64,000 nucleotides of DNA from Virgibacillus sp. MSJ-26 (GTDB taxonomy: Bacteria > Bacillota > Bacilli > Bacillales > Amphibacillaceae). A program made the translations under genes and the position numbers. Of this stretch, positions 52,429 to 61,328 are shown one piece after another (positions within the stretch are counted from its first letter, which is position 1; every line of letters starts with the position of its first letter). The stretch lies in NCBI RefSeq assembly GCF_018918075.1, contig NZ_JAHLPW010000002.1, positions 248,001-312,000 of the forward strand, given 5' to 3'. The notes under the pieces are model-generated. The model searched no databases. It was not told where the DNA came from and saw only the letters and a list, made by a program, of their open reading frames with translations.

Positions 52429-53076
52429 TTGATAACTATACTGCTTTGTGATGACCATGCTGTTGTGCGCATGGGATTAAAAATGCTATTAAATCATCAT
52501 CCGGAAATGGAAGTCGTTGCTGAAGCATCTGAGGGAAATGAAGCAATCAAAAAATCCCTTGAACTGAAACCGGACGTAATTCTTATGGATTTGAGCATGC
52601 CAAACGGAAAAGATGGTTTGTCCGCAACATCAGAATTGAAAAAAATGCTTCCTGAGTCTGCCATACTCATTTTAACCATGCATGATGATGACGAATATTT
52701 GTTCCGCGCGATTCAGGCGGGTGCCTCTGGGAGCGTGCTCAAAAGCGCGCCACATGAAGAGCTACTCACAGCCATCCGGACGGTTTCTACAGGAGAAGCT
52801 TATCTGAGTCCCGTTGCAACGAAAAAACTGATGGAAGAATACCTCGGCAATGTGCAACAGGGGGACACAGATACGTTTAATCTTCTTTCCGATCGGGAAA
52901 AAGAAGTACTTGCATTAATAGCAAAAGGCTATTCCAATCGTGAAATCGCCGAACAACTCATTATCAGTGTAAAAACAGTTGAAACACATCGAAGCAACCT
53001 GATGGAAAAATTGCAGATGAAAACAAGGCCAGAACTTGTGAATATTGCACTAAAAAAAGGACTACTCGGCATGTGA
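52429..53076 (+). CDS. NarL/LuxR-type response regulator
   Basis: A 215-residue regulator. Receiver domain: acidic pair in LLCDDHAVVRMG, phosphorylated Asp54 in DVILMDLSMPNGKDG, the Thr in ILTMHDDDEY and the Lys in SVLKSAPHEEL. The C-terminal LuxR helix-turn-helix (about 148-210) includes LSDREKEVLALIAKGYSNRE and ISVKTVETHRSNLMEKLQ. TTG 52429 is the start, with AGGAGGGG at good spacing. The downstream PAS kinase is the obvious partner. Operator-like palindromes upstream of itself and of the reductase operon mark its likely regulon. Confidence 0.93.
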   Translation: MITILLCDDHAVVRMGLKMLLNHHPEMEVVAEASEGNEAIKKSLELKPDVILMDLSMPNGKDGLSATSELKKMLPESAILILTMHDDDEYLFRAIQAGASGSVLKSAPHEELLTAIRTVSTGEAYLSPVATKKLMEEYLGNVQQGDTDTFNLLSDREKEVLALIAKGYSNREIAEQLIISVKTVETHRSNLMEKLQMKTRPELVNIALKKGLLGM

Positions 53077-53269
53077 ACCACTATCTTAAGAGGAAATGAA
53101 GGTCCGTGTCTTTGGTTACTGGTTTCACTATTCCGAGAATGATGTTCTAAACAATTTGAATCTATGGCTTGTGTGTGAAAGGCGAGTCAATTTGTTTGTG
53201 TAGATTGGAGCGTTTTTTGACTGGACTCTGATTAATCACGTTGTTTTAAAGGGCAGAGGAGGATTGTTT

Positions 53270-54280
53270 ATGTTCAACAGACAAAGCAGAGACACTGTCA
53301 GTGAACTGGCCGATTTTAAATTTGCGCTTGAAGCGTCATCTATCGTGGCCATTACTGATCAAAGAGGCCGGATTACATATGCTAATGATAAATTTTGTCG
53401 ACTTTCCAAGTATTCACGGGAAGAGTTAATTGGACAGGATCATCGCATCATCAACTCTGGCTACCATCCACCGGAGTTTTTCAAGGATCTTTGGCAGACG
53501 ATTGGAACAGGGAATGTGTGGCAAGGTGAAATTAAAAATAGAGGAAAAGACGGGAGCACTTACTGGGTAGATACAACTGTTGTTCCCTTTTTAAAGGAAA
53601 ATGGTAAACCCTATCAATACCTTGCCATTCGTCACGAAATAACGAAACGGAAAAAATTTGAAGAAGAGCTGAAAGTGATGATGTCCCGCATTATGGAAGT
53701 GCAAGAAGAAGAGCGAAAATTCTTATCAAGAGAATTACATGACAGTCTAGGCCAAAACTTGTACAGCCACCAAATTACAATTAACCGGCTTAAAGCTGAA
53801 ATGAGTCATCCGCTGCTTGATCAAATGGAAACAGAAACAATGGAAATAATGAAAGAAGTACGTGGTATGTCATGGGAACTCCGCCCATCTGTACTCGATG
53901 ATTTGGGATTGATTCCAGCGATTCGTTCTTATATCCAACATTTTATTGATTATTATAGGATTACCACAAGTTTTGATAGTTCGCTGACGCAGCGGTTAGG
54001 ACCAGAAAAAGAAACAGCCATTTATCGGATCATTCAGGAAGCCATGACAAATACACGTAAATATGCGGAAACAAGCGAATTATTCATCACCATCCGTGAA
54101 CGGGATGAAAGTGTGCGTGTCATGATAAAAGATGAAGGAAAAGGATTCGACATGGCTAAAGTCACCCGAAATGTTGGGCTGTTTAGTATGGAGGAACGGG
54201 CCCGTGCTGTGGGTGGGGAGATAATAATTTCATCAAAACCAGGTAGCGGAACGACTATTATTCTCGATATTCCTGTGTAG
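53270..54280 (+). CDS. Cytoplasmic PAS-domain histidine kinase
   Basis: A 336-residue sensor kinase without membrane segments. PAS domain (about 12-125) contains ITDQRGRITYANDKFC and VWQGEIKNRGKDGSTYWVDT. The HisKA_3 dimerisation domain carries His157 in LSRELHDSLGQNL, and HATPase_c contains YRIIQEAMTNTRKYA and DEGKGFDM. Such kinases pair with NarL-type regulators. The PAS may bind a cofactor or the respiratory substrate, but lacks the four-Cys arrangement of the NreB oxygen sensor. ATG 53270 follows AGAGGAGG. It lies 193 bases after the regulator gene. Confidence 0.92.
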   Translation: MFNRQSRDTVSELADFKFALEASSIVAITDQRGRITYANDKFCRLSKYSREELIGQDHRIINSGYHPPEFFKDLWQTIGTGNVWQGEIKNRGKDGSTYWVDTTVVPFLKENGKPYQYLAIRHEITKRKKFEEELKVMMSRIMEVQEEERKFLSRELHDSLGQNLYSHQITINRLKAEMSHPLLDQMETETMEIMKEVRGMSWELRPSVLDDLGLIPAIRSYIQHFIDYYRITTSFDSSLTQRLGPEKETAIYRIIQEAMTNTRKYAETSELFITIRERDESVRVMIKDEGKGFDMAKVTRNVGLFSMEERARAVGGEIIISSKPGSGTTIILDIPV

Positions 54281-54418
54281 AGGAGCCTCGCTCTAGATGA
54301 TTTTTATATTTTTATCACAGGTTAACTGACTGTAAGATCCTACTTCAAGGATTCGAGGGGAATCAAGAATTATAAGTGGGGAATCAACAGCCAGTAACAG
54401 CTCGATTCGTTCAACTAA

Positions 54419-54455
54419 CAATCAGTGGGGGAAGTATGAAAACCCCCACTGATTG
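54419..54455 (+). terminator. Strong hairpin after the histidine kinase gene
   Basis: Thirteen perfect base pairs (54419-54431 with 54443-54455, core GTGGGGG/CCCCCAC) close an 11-base loop. The T tract is weak, but the position between convergent genes supports bidirectional termination. The rest of 54281-54658 is empty. Confidence 0.65.
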
Positions 54456-54658
54456 ATGTTTCACTTTATGGAGAGGCTGAACTTCTTGTGAGTCATGGGG
54501 TTAGCCGTATTTTATCATGGGATAAGAGTGTTTATTGCTGCGACCTCGTCTTATTATCCGGTGAGAGTGATTAACGATTTTTCCTACCTATCTCCAATAA
54601 CTATTAGTAGTAAAAGGGAAGGATAAGCATACGGGAACTGATGGTTTTCGTGAGTCAT

Positions 54659-55705
54659 TTATAATATTTCCATGTTCACAAACGGTTTGGTATAGTCCAA
54701 CTCACCTTTCATTCTTTTTACACGAATATCGAGGCCTTGGAGCCATTTTTGGAAATCAAAAATGACAGGCAACTGATTGTGACCAATTGCAAACCAAGCT
54801 TTCATTTCTTTTGGGAAATAAGCGGCGGTGTGAATGGTACCGGCTGCCGCATCGTATTTCTTTGAAAAGACGTCATATTGTGGGTTGTTCATAACTCGAA
54901 AGGCTTGCATTGGGTTTGTGGCGTGTTTTTGCTGTTCTTTGATCGTTTTTTCTCGTTGTCTTGTTTCATCTTGGCGATAGCGATTTTCTTCATCAAGCAC
55001 ATGGAAGTGATTGGTACACACATTCGATTGCCGTGCCACAACTTCTCTTGGAGAAGCTTCAACTACGAATGATTTGCCACTCGGGTCTAGAAGCACGTAA
55101 CTGAACGAGTGTCGATGAGGTATCTCTTTGAGTAAATTGATGGCTTCCTCAACGGTTGAGCAATTTTCAAGAATGATTCGTCCAATCATATTACACAGAA
55201 ATCCGTCACTGGATTTTTTACTATGAGTAAAGTTGTAGCCAAGAGCCAAGCCTTTTTCGTTCATCCCGTCGATACGACCGGTGATTTGCATTGAAGGACC
55301 AATTACCGCATATCCTTGATCAGTTGGCTGGTATAACATATACCTTCCTTCATAACTCATCGGATTGGTGTCATAATTTCTCACCATAAAGTCTGGGTCC
55401 GTAAAAATTGAACACCCACTCTGGACAAACTCACGGTAGTAGCCCCCAAAAAGTCGGTATGCCTCTATCAGATTCATATTTAATGCATCAGCGAGTCCAT
55501 GGATTTCCTTTAAAATTGCTGGAGAAAATTGCTCCATCACGTGTTCAAAACGTTCTTTATCAATGATAAAATGACGGTCTTTCTTAGGTCCCCATTGTTT
55601 TTCGCGGTTCTTGAGTATGGGGGAATCCTTTAACGACTGTCCTTGGTAAAACCCGAAATCGTAGTGATTTCCTCGATATTGAATCACATCAGTGAAATAA
55701 TTCAT
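54659..55705 (-). CDS. C45-family acyltransferase/hydrolase (NTN-hydrolase type)
   Basis: A 348-residue protein of the acyl-CoA:6-APA acyltransferase/choloylglycine-like group. Conserved parts are YRGNHYDFGFYQGQSLKD, LKEIHGLADALNMNLIEAYR, SGCSIFTDPDFMVRNYD (candidate N-terminal nucleophile Cys after self-cleavage), GRIDGMNEKGLALGYNF and SYVLLDPSGKSFVVEASPRE. It hydrolyses or transfers amide-linked acyl groups; the substrate is unknown. ATG 55705 is chosen since AAGGA lies about nine bases upstream, while ATG 55714 abuts it. No signal peptide. Monocistronic. Confidence 0.85.
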   Translation of the reverse strand: MNYFTDVIQYRGNHYDFGFYQGQSLKDSPILKNREKQWGPKKDRHFIIDKERFEHVMEQFSPAILKEIHGLADALNMNLIEAYRLFGGYYREFVQSGCSIFTDPDFMVRNYDTNPMSYEGRYMLYQPTDQGYAVIGPSMQITGRIDGMNEKGLALGYNFTHSKKSSDGFLCNMIGRIILENCSTVEEAINLLKEIPHRHSFSYVLLDPSGKSFVVEASPREVVARQSNVCTNHFHVLDEENRYRQDETRQREKTIKEQQKHATNPMQAFRVMNNPQYDVFSKKYDAAAGTIHTAAYFPKEMKAWFAIGHNQLPVIFDFQKWLQGLDIRVKRMKGELDYTKPFVNMEIL

Positions 55706-56026
55706 CGCATTCATTCCTTATCATTTGCATCTTAGTGTCAGTGTAAGTGATGAGTGAGGGAAAGGGAATTGGAATGCTTGGTGGAGGCTTGTTATGATGG
55801 CTTTTGATGTGTTGGGGTGAGTGGATCCATCACTATCTTCTTCATTTTGATTAAATAATCAAGTAATGTCCAAGCAATGCCCCAATTGGTTCTCATTCAA
55901 CATTGATAGCCCTCGTCCTCACCACGCACAGCGACTCCCGCCTGTCTGGCACTTATAATAGAAATTGATCACAGCGACACCTCCTAATAAAATAAAGTTA
56001 TAATAATGATACGGAGTTGATATGTC
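55706..56026 (+). other. Gap before the antitoxin remnant
   Basis: About 320 bases with no supported gene. A TATAAT box at 55999-56004 probably belongs to the short antitoxin gene. Confidence 0.4.
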
Positions 56027-56191
56027 ATGAATATAAAACCATCTGCTTTCATTCGCAATAATTATAATGAAATTTCTTCTCTCTGTAAGGAAACGGGAGA
56101 ACCGGTTTATTTGACTAAAAACGGGGAGGGAGATTTGGTTGTCAATATTTCTGCTGCATTTTCCGAGATAATCATCTCAACTAACATATAA
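56027..56191 (+). pseudogene. Phd/YefM-type antitoxin, truncated
   Basis: A 54-codon frame beginning MNIKPSAFIRNNYNEISSLC and continuing KETGEPVYLTKNGEGDLVV. This is the conserved DNA-binding half of Phd/YefM antitoxins. After NISAAF the usual toxin-binding C-terminal helix is replaced by a short SEIIISTNI end, so about 30 residues are missing. GGAGTTGA precedes ATG 56027. No RelE/ParE-type toxin gene follows; a terminator comes straight after. It could still bind DNA but probably not a toxin. Confidence 0.7.
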
Positions 56192-56198
56192 AAGAAAG

Positions 56199-56243
56199 TA
56201 CCAGATATAGACATTTTTAATTATGTCTTATCTGGTATTTTTT
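56199..56243 (+). terminator. Terminator after the antitoxin remnant
   Basis: TACCAGATATAGACAT pairs imperfectly with ATGTCTTATCTGGTA, followed by six T. Confidence 0.88.
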
Positions 56244-56357
56244 ATGTTTTACTTCCCATCCCCACGGGCTTTTTATACCCCATAAGGTCCAACTTCCCAA
56301 TGAAAACGCATTCAAAATAATTATATTAATTACAACAAAAATAATTTTCTAAATATA

Positions 56358-56406
56358 TTGACGGTATAAAAAAATGGTGCTAATATTGTTAACTAACAAA
56401 CGTTAG
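56358..56406 (+). promoter_or_regulatory. Promoter and TetR operator
   Basis: TTGACG (56358-56363), a 17-base spacer and TAATAT (56381-56386) form a good SigA promoter. The inverted repeat CTAAC-AAAC-GTTAG (56393-56406) lies over the expected transcription start, 14 bases before the regulator gene. This is an ideal autorepression site. Confidence 0.75.
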
Positions 56407-56419
56407 ATAGGAGATAATA

Positions 56420-56998
56420 ATGACAAAAAGCAAAATAATGGAAGCAACGATTAAGAATTTTTCGGTATATGGCTATCAAGGAACGACGATGAGAAAGATT
56501 GCCGAAGAAGCGGACATTAAGGCGTCATCTATTTACTACTTTTTTTCGAATAAGCAGGAGTTGTTTATTGAAGTAATTCGATTTATCCTTGATCACCACT
56601 TTACAAGTATGAAATCCGTTTTTGAGATTAATAAATCCAAGCAACTTCATACTTTATTTTCAGAATTATTAAAAGGCATTGTGTCCCACCATTTAAAAAG
56701 TGAGAGAGAAACGAAAGCCTATATTATGATTGTGAGCTCACCGATACGAGATTTTAAACTAGAAGTGCAAGATTACCTTGATTCATATAATACGTGGTTA
56801 GTTGATCACTTGATGGAAAACATTGGAGAAAAACATCCGAATTTACATAAATCGGAGGTTAAATCCATTATTGATCACTTCATTTTTATAGGTAATGGAT
56901 TGTTTTGGGGTGTTGTTATTTACGAAGAGGACGACATTGAAAAGAACCTTGAGTTAGGTATTAGTTTAATGAATCAGTACCTCAATCAAATATTGTAA
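56420..56998 (+). CDS. TetR-family transcriptional regulator
   Basis: A 192-residue TetR protein. The helix-turn-helix is in FSVYGYQGTTMRKIAEEADI, then KASSIYYFFSNKQELFIEVI. The variable ligand-binding domain has no class-specific motif. It very likely represses its own operon through the inverted repeat at 56393 and responds to a substrate of the downstream NCS1 permease or hydantoinase pathway. ATG 56420 follows GATAGGAGA. First gene of a four-gene unit with tightly packed successors. Confidence 0.9.
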   Translation: MTKSKIMEATIKNFSVYGYQGTTMRKIAEEADIKASSIYYFFSNKQELFIEVIRFILDHHFTSMKSVFEINKSKQLHTLFSELLKGIVSHHLKSERETKAYIMIVSSPIRDFKLEVQDYLDSYNTWLVDHLMENIGEKHPNLHKSEVKSIIDHFIFIGNGLFWGVVIYEEDDIEKNLELGISLMNQYLNQIL

Positions 56999-57007
56999 GG
57001 AGTGAGC

Positions 57008-58324
57008 ATGGTGGATGACAATAAACTAATAGAGGATTATGAATTAAAGCCAGTTCCCGACGAGGAAAGGCAAGGTTGGTTTAAACAGACGATGGTATGG
57101 ATTGCTGGAATTGTTGCTTTATCAGCGACTGCTTTAGGTGGAGCGCTTGGCAGTGGTATGAGTTTAAATGAAGCTATTATTGCGTCAATTATCGGAACAT
57201 TCCTTCTATCCATGTTGAGTGCTCTTTGTTGTGCGGTGGGTGCGAAGACGGGTTTATCAACAGCACTAGTATCATCTTTTGCCCTCGGCAGATACGGTTC
57301 CATGGCAGTTTCAGTCATTATAGCCTTATCATTGTTTGGCTGGTTTGGTGTTCAATTAGATTTGTTTGGATCGAGTTTGAATAAGGTAATTTTAGACGTA
57401 TTTGGAATAAATATAGCACCAAGTATCCTGATCATTATCGGTGGGATATTAATGACTCTAACGGCGTGTATAGGTTACCGGGCGATTGAAAAGTTGAGTC
57501 TTGTTGCTGTTCCTTTACTTGCCATCTTACTAATCGGATCGGTCTTTGTTGCGAGTAAAAGTTTCACTTATAAAGAATTGAATGATATTGCTATTACGAC
57601 AGATCCCTTGACAATGGGAATGGCCATTTCTTCTATTATTGGTTCTTTAGCAGTTGGAGCTATTATAGGCCCGGATATTTCACGATATGCTAAATCGGTA
57701 AAGGATGCAGCGATTTCTGCATTTCTAAGCTATTTTATTGGGTACTGTATTGTTTTAATTATTGCAGCTGTGTTAGCGAAAGCGACGAGCGAAGTAGATG
57801 TCGTAGCGATTATGATTGGTATCGGTTGGGGGACTGGAGGCATGCTCGTCTTGATCCTCGCTCAATGGACAACGAATAATACGAATATATATTCTTCAGC
57901 CTTAGGTTTTTCTGTCATCTTTCAGAAAATCCCAAAATATATTTTAGCCATTATTGCCGGGATGATTGGCACAGCGTTTGCTATATTTGGAATCTATGAT
58001 CATTTTATACCGTTTTTAAATGTATTAGGTGTGCTTATACCGCCAATTGGAGGGATATATACTGCAGATTTTATTGTAAGACATCATCAGTATAATTTTT
58101 CAAATATTGATTCCATAGTTAAATTCAGAGTGAATAGCATGGTGACATGGTGTGTTGCTACAGTTCTAGCATTTATGACAACACCTCGTCCAACAGGTTT
58201 TGGATTATTTACTATTACGGGTTCTGCATCTATTGATGCATTTTTAGCAGCATTTATAATGCAATTGATTGTAGGATTTTTCCTGAAAAGTAAACAAGTA
58301 GACTTCAAGGAGGGTATCGCATGA
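57008..58324 (+). CDS. NCS1-family purine/cytosine/hydantoin permease (CodB-like)
   Basis: A 438-residue transporter with about 12 membrane segments. NCS1 features include the soluble start YELKPVPDEERQGWFKQTMV, LSATALGGALGSGMSLNEAI, SSFALGRYGSMAVSVIIALS, FGWFGVQLDLFG and GPDISRYAKSVKDA. It imports a nucleobase-like compound, possibly a hydantoin given the neighbours. AAGGAG precedes ATG 57008. Its stop codon overlaps the DUF917 gene start (ATGA at 58321). Confidence 0.9.
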   Translation: MVDDNKLIEDYELKPVPDEERQGWFKQTMVWIAGIVALSATALGGALGSGMSLNEAIIASIIGTFLLSMLSALCCAVGAKTGLSTALVSSFALGRYGSMAVSVIIALSLFGWFGVQLDLFGSSLNKVILDVFGINIAPSILIIIGGILMTLTACIGYRAIEKLSLVAVPLLAILLIGSVFVASKSFTYKELNDIAITTDPLTMGMAISSIIGSLAVGAIIGPDISRYAKSVKDAAISAFLSYFIGYCIVLIIAAVLAKATSEVDVVAIMIGIGWGTGGMLVLILAQWTTNNTNIYSSALGFSVIFQKIPKYILAIIAGMIGTAFAIFGIYDHFIPFLNVLGVLIPPIGGIYTADFIVRHHQYNFSNIDSIVKFRVNSMVTWCVATVLAFMTTPRPTGFGLFTITGSASIDAFLAAFIMQLIVGFFLKSKQVDFKEGIA

Positions 58325-59415
58325 GATTAATAGGTAAAGAAGAAATAGAAAATATAGCTATCGGTGCAGCATTGTTAGGTACAGGCGGGGGAGGTGACCC
58401 GTTTGTTGGAAAAATGATGGCCTTACAAGCGATTGAGGAACATGGCCCTGTCACATTGTTGGATGTGGATGAAGTTAAAGATAGTGACGTCATTGTGCCT
58501 TCAGCGATGATGGGAGCTCCGACTGTTTTAGTTGAGAAAATACCGAGTGGTGATGAGGCGTTACGAGCGTTCAAGTCTTTGGAAAAAGTATTGAATAAAA
58601 ACATCAAAGCAACCATGCCGATTGAAGCTGGTGGGGTCAATTCTTTATTACCAATCGCACTAGCAGCGACGATTGGTCTACCGGTTGTCGATGCGGATGG
58701 TATGGGAAGAGCCTTTCCTGAATTACAAATGGTTACATTTCATTTGAATGACGTCAGTACAACGCCGATGGTTTTAGCAGATGAGAAGGGCAATAATATC
58801 GTGTTGGAAACGGTAGATGGTAAGTGGGCGGAAAAAATAGCCCGTTCAGCCACGATGACTATGGGTGGATCAATCATGAATGCCATCTATCCAATGACTG
58901 GGAAGCAAGTTAAGGAGTCAAGTATTCGTCATTCACTGACACTAGAAGAAAAAATCGGACGTACGATTAAAGAGGCTAAAGCAAATAAATACAATCCAAT
59001 TACGGAGCTTTTAAAATTGTTAGACGGCTTTCATTTATTTTCGGGTAAGGTCACCGATATTGAACGCCAGACTGATGGTGGGTTTGTGCGTGGGGAAGCT
59101 AAGATTGAAGGTTTAGATGATTTTAGTGATGAGAATTGCTACTTGAATTTTCAAAACGAACATCTTTTAGCAAAAACAGACAAAGAAGTTCTTTGTATGA
59201 CTCCGGATTTAATTTGTGTCATCGATACTGAAACTGGACTCCCTATTACAACAGAGGGATTGAGATATGGTGCGAGAGCCACTGTTATTGGTCTTCCTGC
59301 CGATGAAAAATGGCGTACGACAAAAGGAATCGAAGTAGCAGGTCCAAAATATTTCGGTTATGACTATGATTATACTCCAGTAGAAACATTGAATGAAGGG
59401 CAGGCGGTTAAATAA
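58321..59415 (+). CDS. DUF917 family protein
   Basis: A 364-residue DUF917 protein. Hallmarks are IAIGAALLGTGGGGDPFVGK, VIVPSAMMGAPTVLVEK and the central PIEAGGVNSLLPIALAA, then VVDADGMGRAFPELQM. DUF917 proteins accompany hydantoinase/oxoprolinase-family genes and are thought to be part of the same enzyme system; activity is not established. Its start overlaps the permease stop and its stop overlaps the next start by one base, indicating translational coupling throughout. Confidence 0.92.
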   Translation: MRLIGKEEIENIAIGAALLGTGGGGDPFVGKMMALQAIEEHGPVTLLDVDEVKDSDVIVPSAMMGAPTVLVEKIPSGDEALRAFKSLEKVLNKNIKATMPIEAGGVNSLLPIALAATIGLPVVDADGMGRAFPELQMVTFHLNDVSTTPMVLADEKGNNIVLETVDGKWAEKIARSATMTMGGSIMNAIYPMTGKQVKESSIRHSLTLEEKIGRTIKEAKANKYNPITELLKLLDGFHLFSGKVTDIERQTDGGFVRGEAKIEGLDDFSDENCYLNFQNEHLLAKTDKEVLCMTPDLICVIDTETGLPITTEGLRYGARATVIGLPADEKWRTTKGIEVAGPKYFGYDYDYTPVETLNEGQAVK

Positions 59416-61016
59416 TGAATTATCGTTTAGGTATTGATGTTGGTGGGACGAATACAGACGGCGTTCTATTAGATGAAGATATGAACGTTATTCAATCTTT
59501 GAAGACGCCTACGACAGAGGACGTTGAAACTGGTATTTATAATACAATTGATGAACTTATTGAAACAGCGCATGTGGAAGTCGACAACATTAAGTTTGCC
59601 ATGCTCGGGACAACCCAGTGTACGAATGCGATTGTCGAGAGAAAGAAATTAAACCGTGTGGCGATTATCCGAATTGGGGCGCCAGCAGGTACAGCGATCA
59701 AGCCGCTGACTGGGGTTCCTGAAGATTTAAAAAAAATGATTGGTAATTACACCTATATAGTCGAAGGTGGACATGAGTTTAATGGTGATGAAATCAATAC
59801 GTTAAATGAAAGTAAAATTCATTCGATTGCAGAGGAAATCCAAGGCGAAGTGGATTCGATAGCTATCACTTCTATTTTTTCTCCAGTCAACAAGGAGCAT
59901 GAACTGAGAACGCAGGAGATTTTGAGGGACGTTTTAGGCGATGATATATCCATCTCTCTTTCAAGTGAAGTAGGAAGTATTGGTTTATTGGAACGAGAAA
60001 ACGCAACAATCTTAAATGCGTCAATCATAAATGTTGCCAAAACAACCGCTCAAGGATTTGAAAAAGCGTTAGGAAATAAAGGGGTTGAGGCAAAAATATT
60101 CTTTTGTCAAAACGACGGGACGTTAATGTCAAAAGACTATACATTAAAGTACCCTATATTAACGGTTGCCTGCGGGCCAACGAATAGTTTAAGAGGGGCA
60201 TCTTATTTATCAGATAATAAGAATGCGATGATTGTAGATGTTGGTGGTACAACGACAGATATTGGGATGCTTGTAAAAGGCTTTCCTAGACAATCTTCAA
60301 TTGCAGTTGAACTAGGTGGCGTTCGCACAAATTTCCGGATGCCTGATATCCATTCGATAGGTTTAGGTGGCGGAACAGTCATTCGCTTAGAGGGAGATTC
60401 ATTTAAAATAGGCCCTGATAGTGTTGGGCATCGATTGGACAAGGAAGCATTAGTATTTGGCGGCTCAACTCTTACGGCAACAGATGTAGCGGTGAAGTTA
60501 GGAGTAGTTGAACTCGGCAATCCAGAAAATGTGGCCCACTTAGACACTGATCTTATTAAAAGAGTTTATCAAGAAATGATGGGCATGGTAGAAGAAGCGA
60601 TTGATAAAATGAAAACAAGTGCTGATGATATGCCAGTGGTGTTGGTCGGCGGTGGAAGTGTACTATTTTCTGGTAAATTAAAAGGTGCGTCTCATCTTCA
60701 CAAACCTGAAAATGGGGGAGTCGCCAATGCGATTGGCTCAGCCATTTCCCAAATTAGTGGTGAAATCGAGAAAATCTATTCTATCAGTAAGGAAGAAAGA
60801 GAAGAAATCCTTAACCAAGCAAAACAACTAGCTATCACAGAAACAATCAAAGCAGGGGCTAGCGCAGAAACGGTCGAAATAGTCGATATAGAAAATGTCC
60901 CACTAGCCTATCTTCCAGGAAATGCAACAAGAGTCAAAATCAAGGCAGCCGGGAATTTGGCGATGAATCAGAAAGAATCGGGGGGAGTGAAGAAAAGTTT
61001 TGTGGTAGAAAAATAA
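59415..61016 (+). CDS. Hydantoinase/oxoprolinase family protein
   Basis: A 533-residue member of the actin-like-ATPase-fold hydantoinase A/oxoprolinase family. The N-terminal phosphate loop is LGIDVGGTNTDGVLLDE. Further conserved parts are LGTTQCTNAIVERK, VEGGHEFNGDE, CGPTNSLRGA, VDVGGTTTDIGML, GLGGGTVIRLEG and VLVGGGSVLFSGK. It is expected to open a cyclic amide (hydantoin or oxoproline-like) in an ATP-dependent reaction, together with the DUF917 partner. Substrate is unproven. Intact; a modest terminator follows. Confidence 0.92.
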   Translation: MNYRLGIDVGGTNTDGVLLDEDMNVIQSLKTPTTEDVETGIYNTIDELIETAHVEVDNIKFAMLGTTQCTNAIVERKKLNRVAIIRIGAPAGTAIKPLTGVPEDLKKMIGNYTYIVEGGHEFNGDEINTLNESKIHSIAEEIQGEVDSIAITSIFSPVNKEHELRTQEILRDVLGDDISISLSSEVGSIGLLERENATILNASIINVAKTTAQGFEKALGNKGVEAKIFFCQNDGTLMSKDYTLKYPILTVACGPTNSLRGASYLSDNKNAMIVDVGGTTTDIGMLVKGFPRQSSIAVELGGVRTNFRMPDIHSIGLGGGTVIRLEGDSFKIGPDSVGHRLDKEALVFGGSTLTATDVAVKLGVVELGNPENVAHLDTDLIKRVYQEMMGMVEEAIDKMKTSADDMPVVLVGGGSVLFSGKLKGASHLHKPENGGVANAIGSAISQISGEIEKIYSISKEEREEILNQAKQLAITETIKAGASAETVEIVDIENVPLAYLPGNATRVKIKAAGNLAMNQKESGGVKKSFVVEK

Positions 61017-61028
61017 GTGTGATTTGGA

Positions 61029-61062
61029 GAGAAGCATGAGGGGACTTGTGCTTTTCTTTTTT
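61029..61062 (+). terminator. Weak terminator after the hydantoinase operon
   Basis: GAGAAGCA pairs with TGCTTTTC (one G-T pair) across a 12-base loop, followed by a T-rich tail. The gap to 61328 holds no gene. Confidence 0.5.
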
Positions 61063-61328
61063 GTATTTGATTGGGAAGATTTTCATTTCTTGTTTTTTAG
61101 TTATACAGTAGTTAGCCGTAGCTATTTGTTGAGCAGGTGTCCTGTATGCTTCGACCTTAATCAATTAATGTAGTGATTATTTATAACGATTTTTCCGAAA
61201 TTATACGATGAGATTTAAAACTTCATTTTATTATTGAGTTATGCTGGATTAAATTGAACATAACAAGGGAAACATAAGTTTTAAAAGATGATACTAGTCC
61301 CAGTATGTATATAAAAGGGGGAGATATT

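Noticed and set aside
53270..54280. NreB-type oxygen sensor assignment for the histidine kinase
   Set aside because: The PAS domain lacks the four-cysteine Fe-S arrangement expected of NreB.
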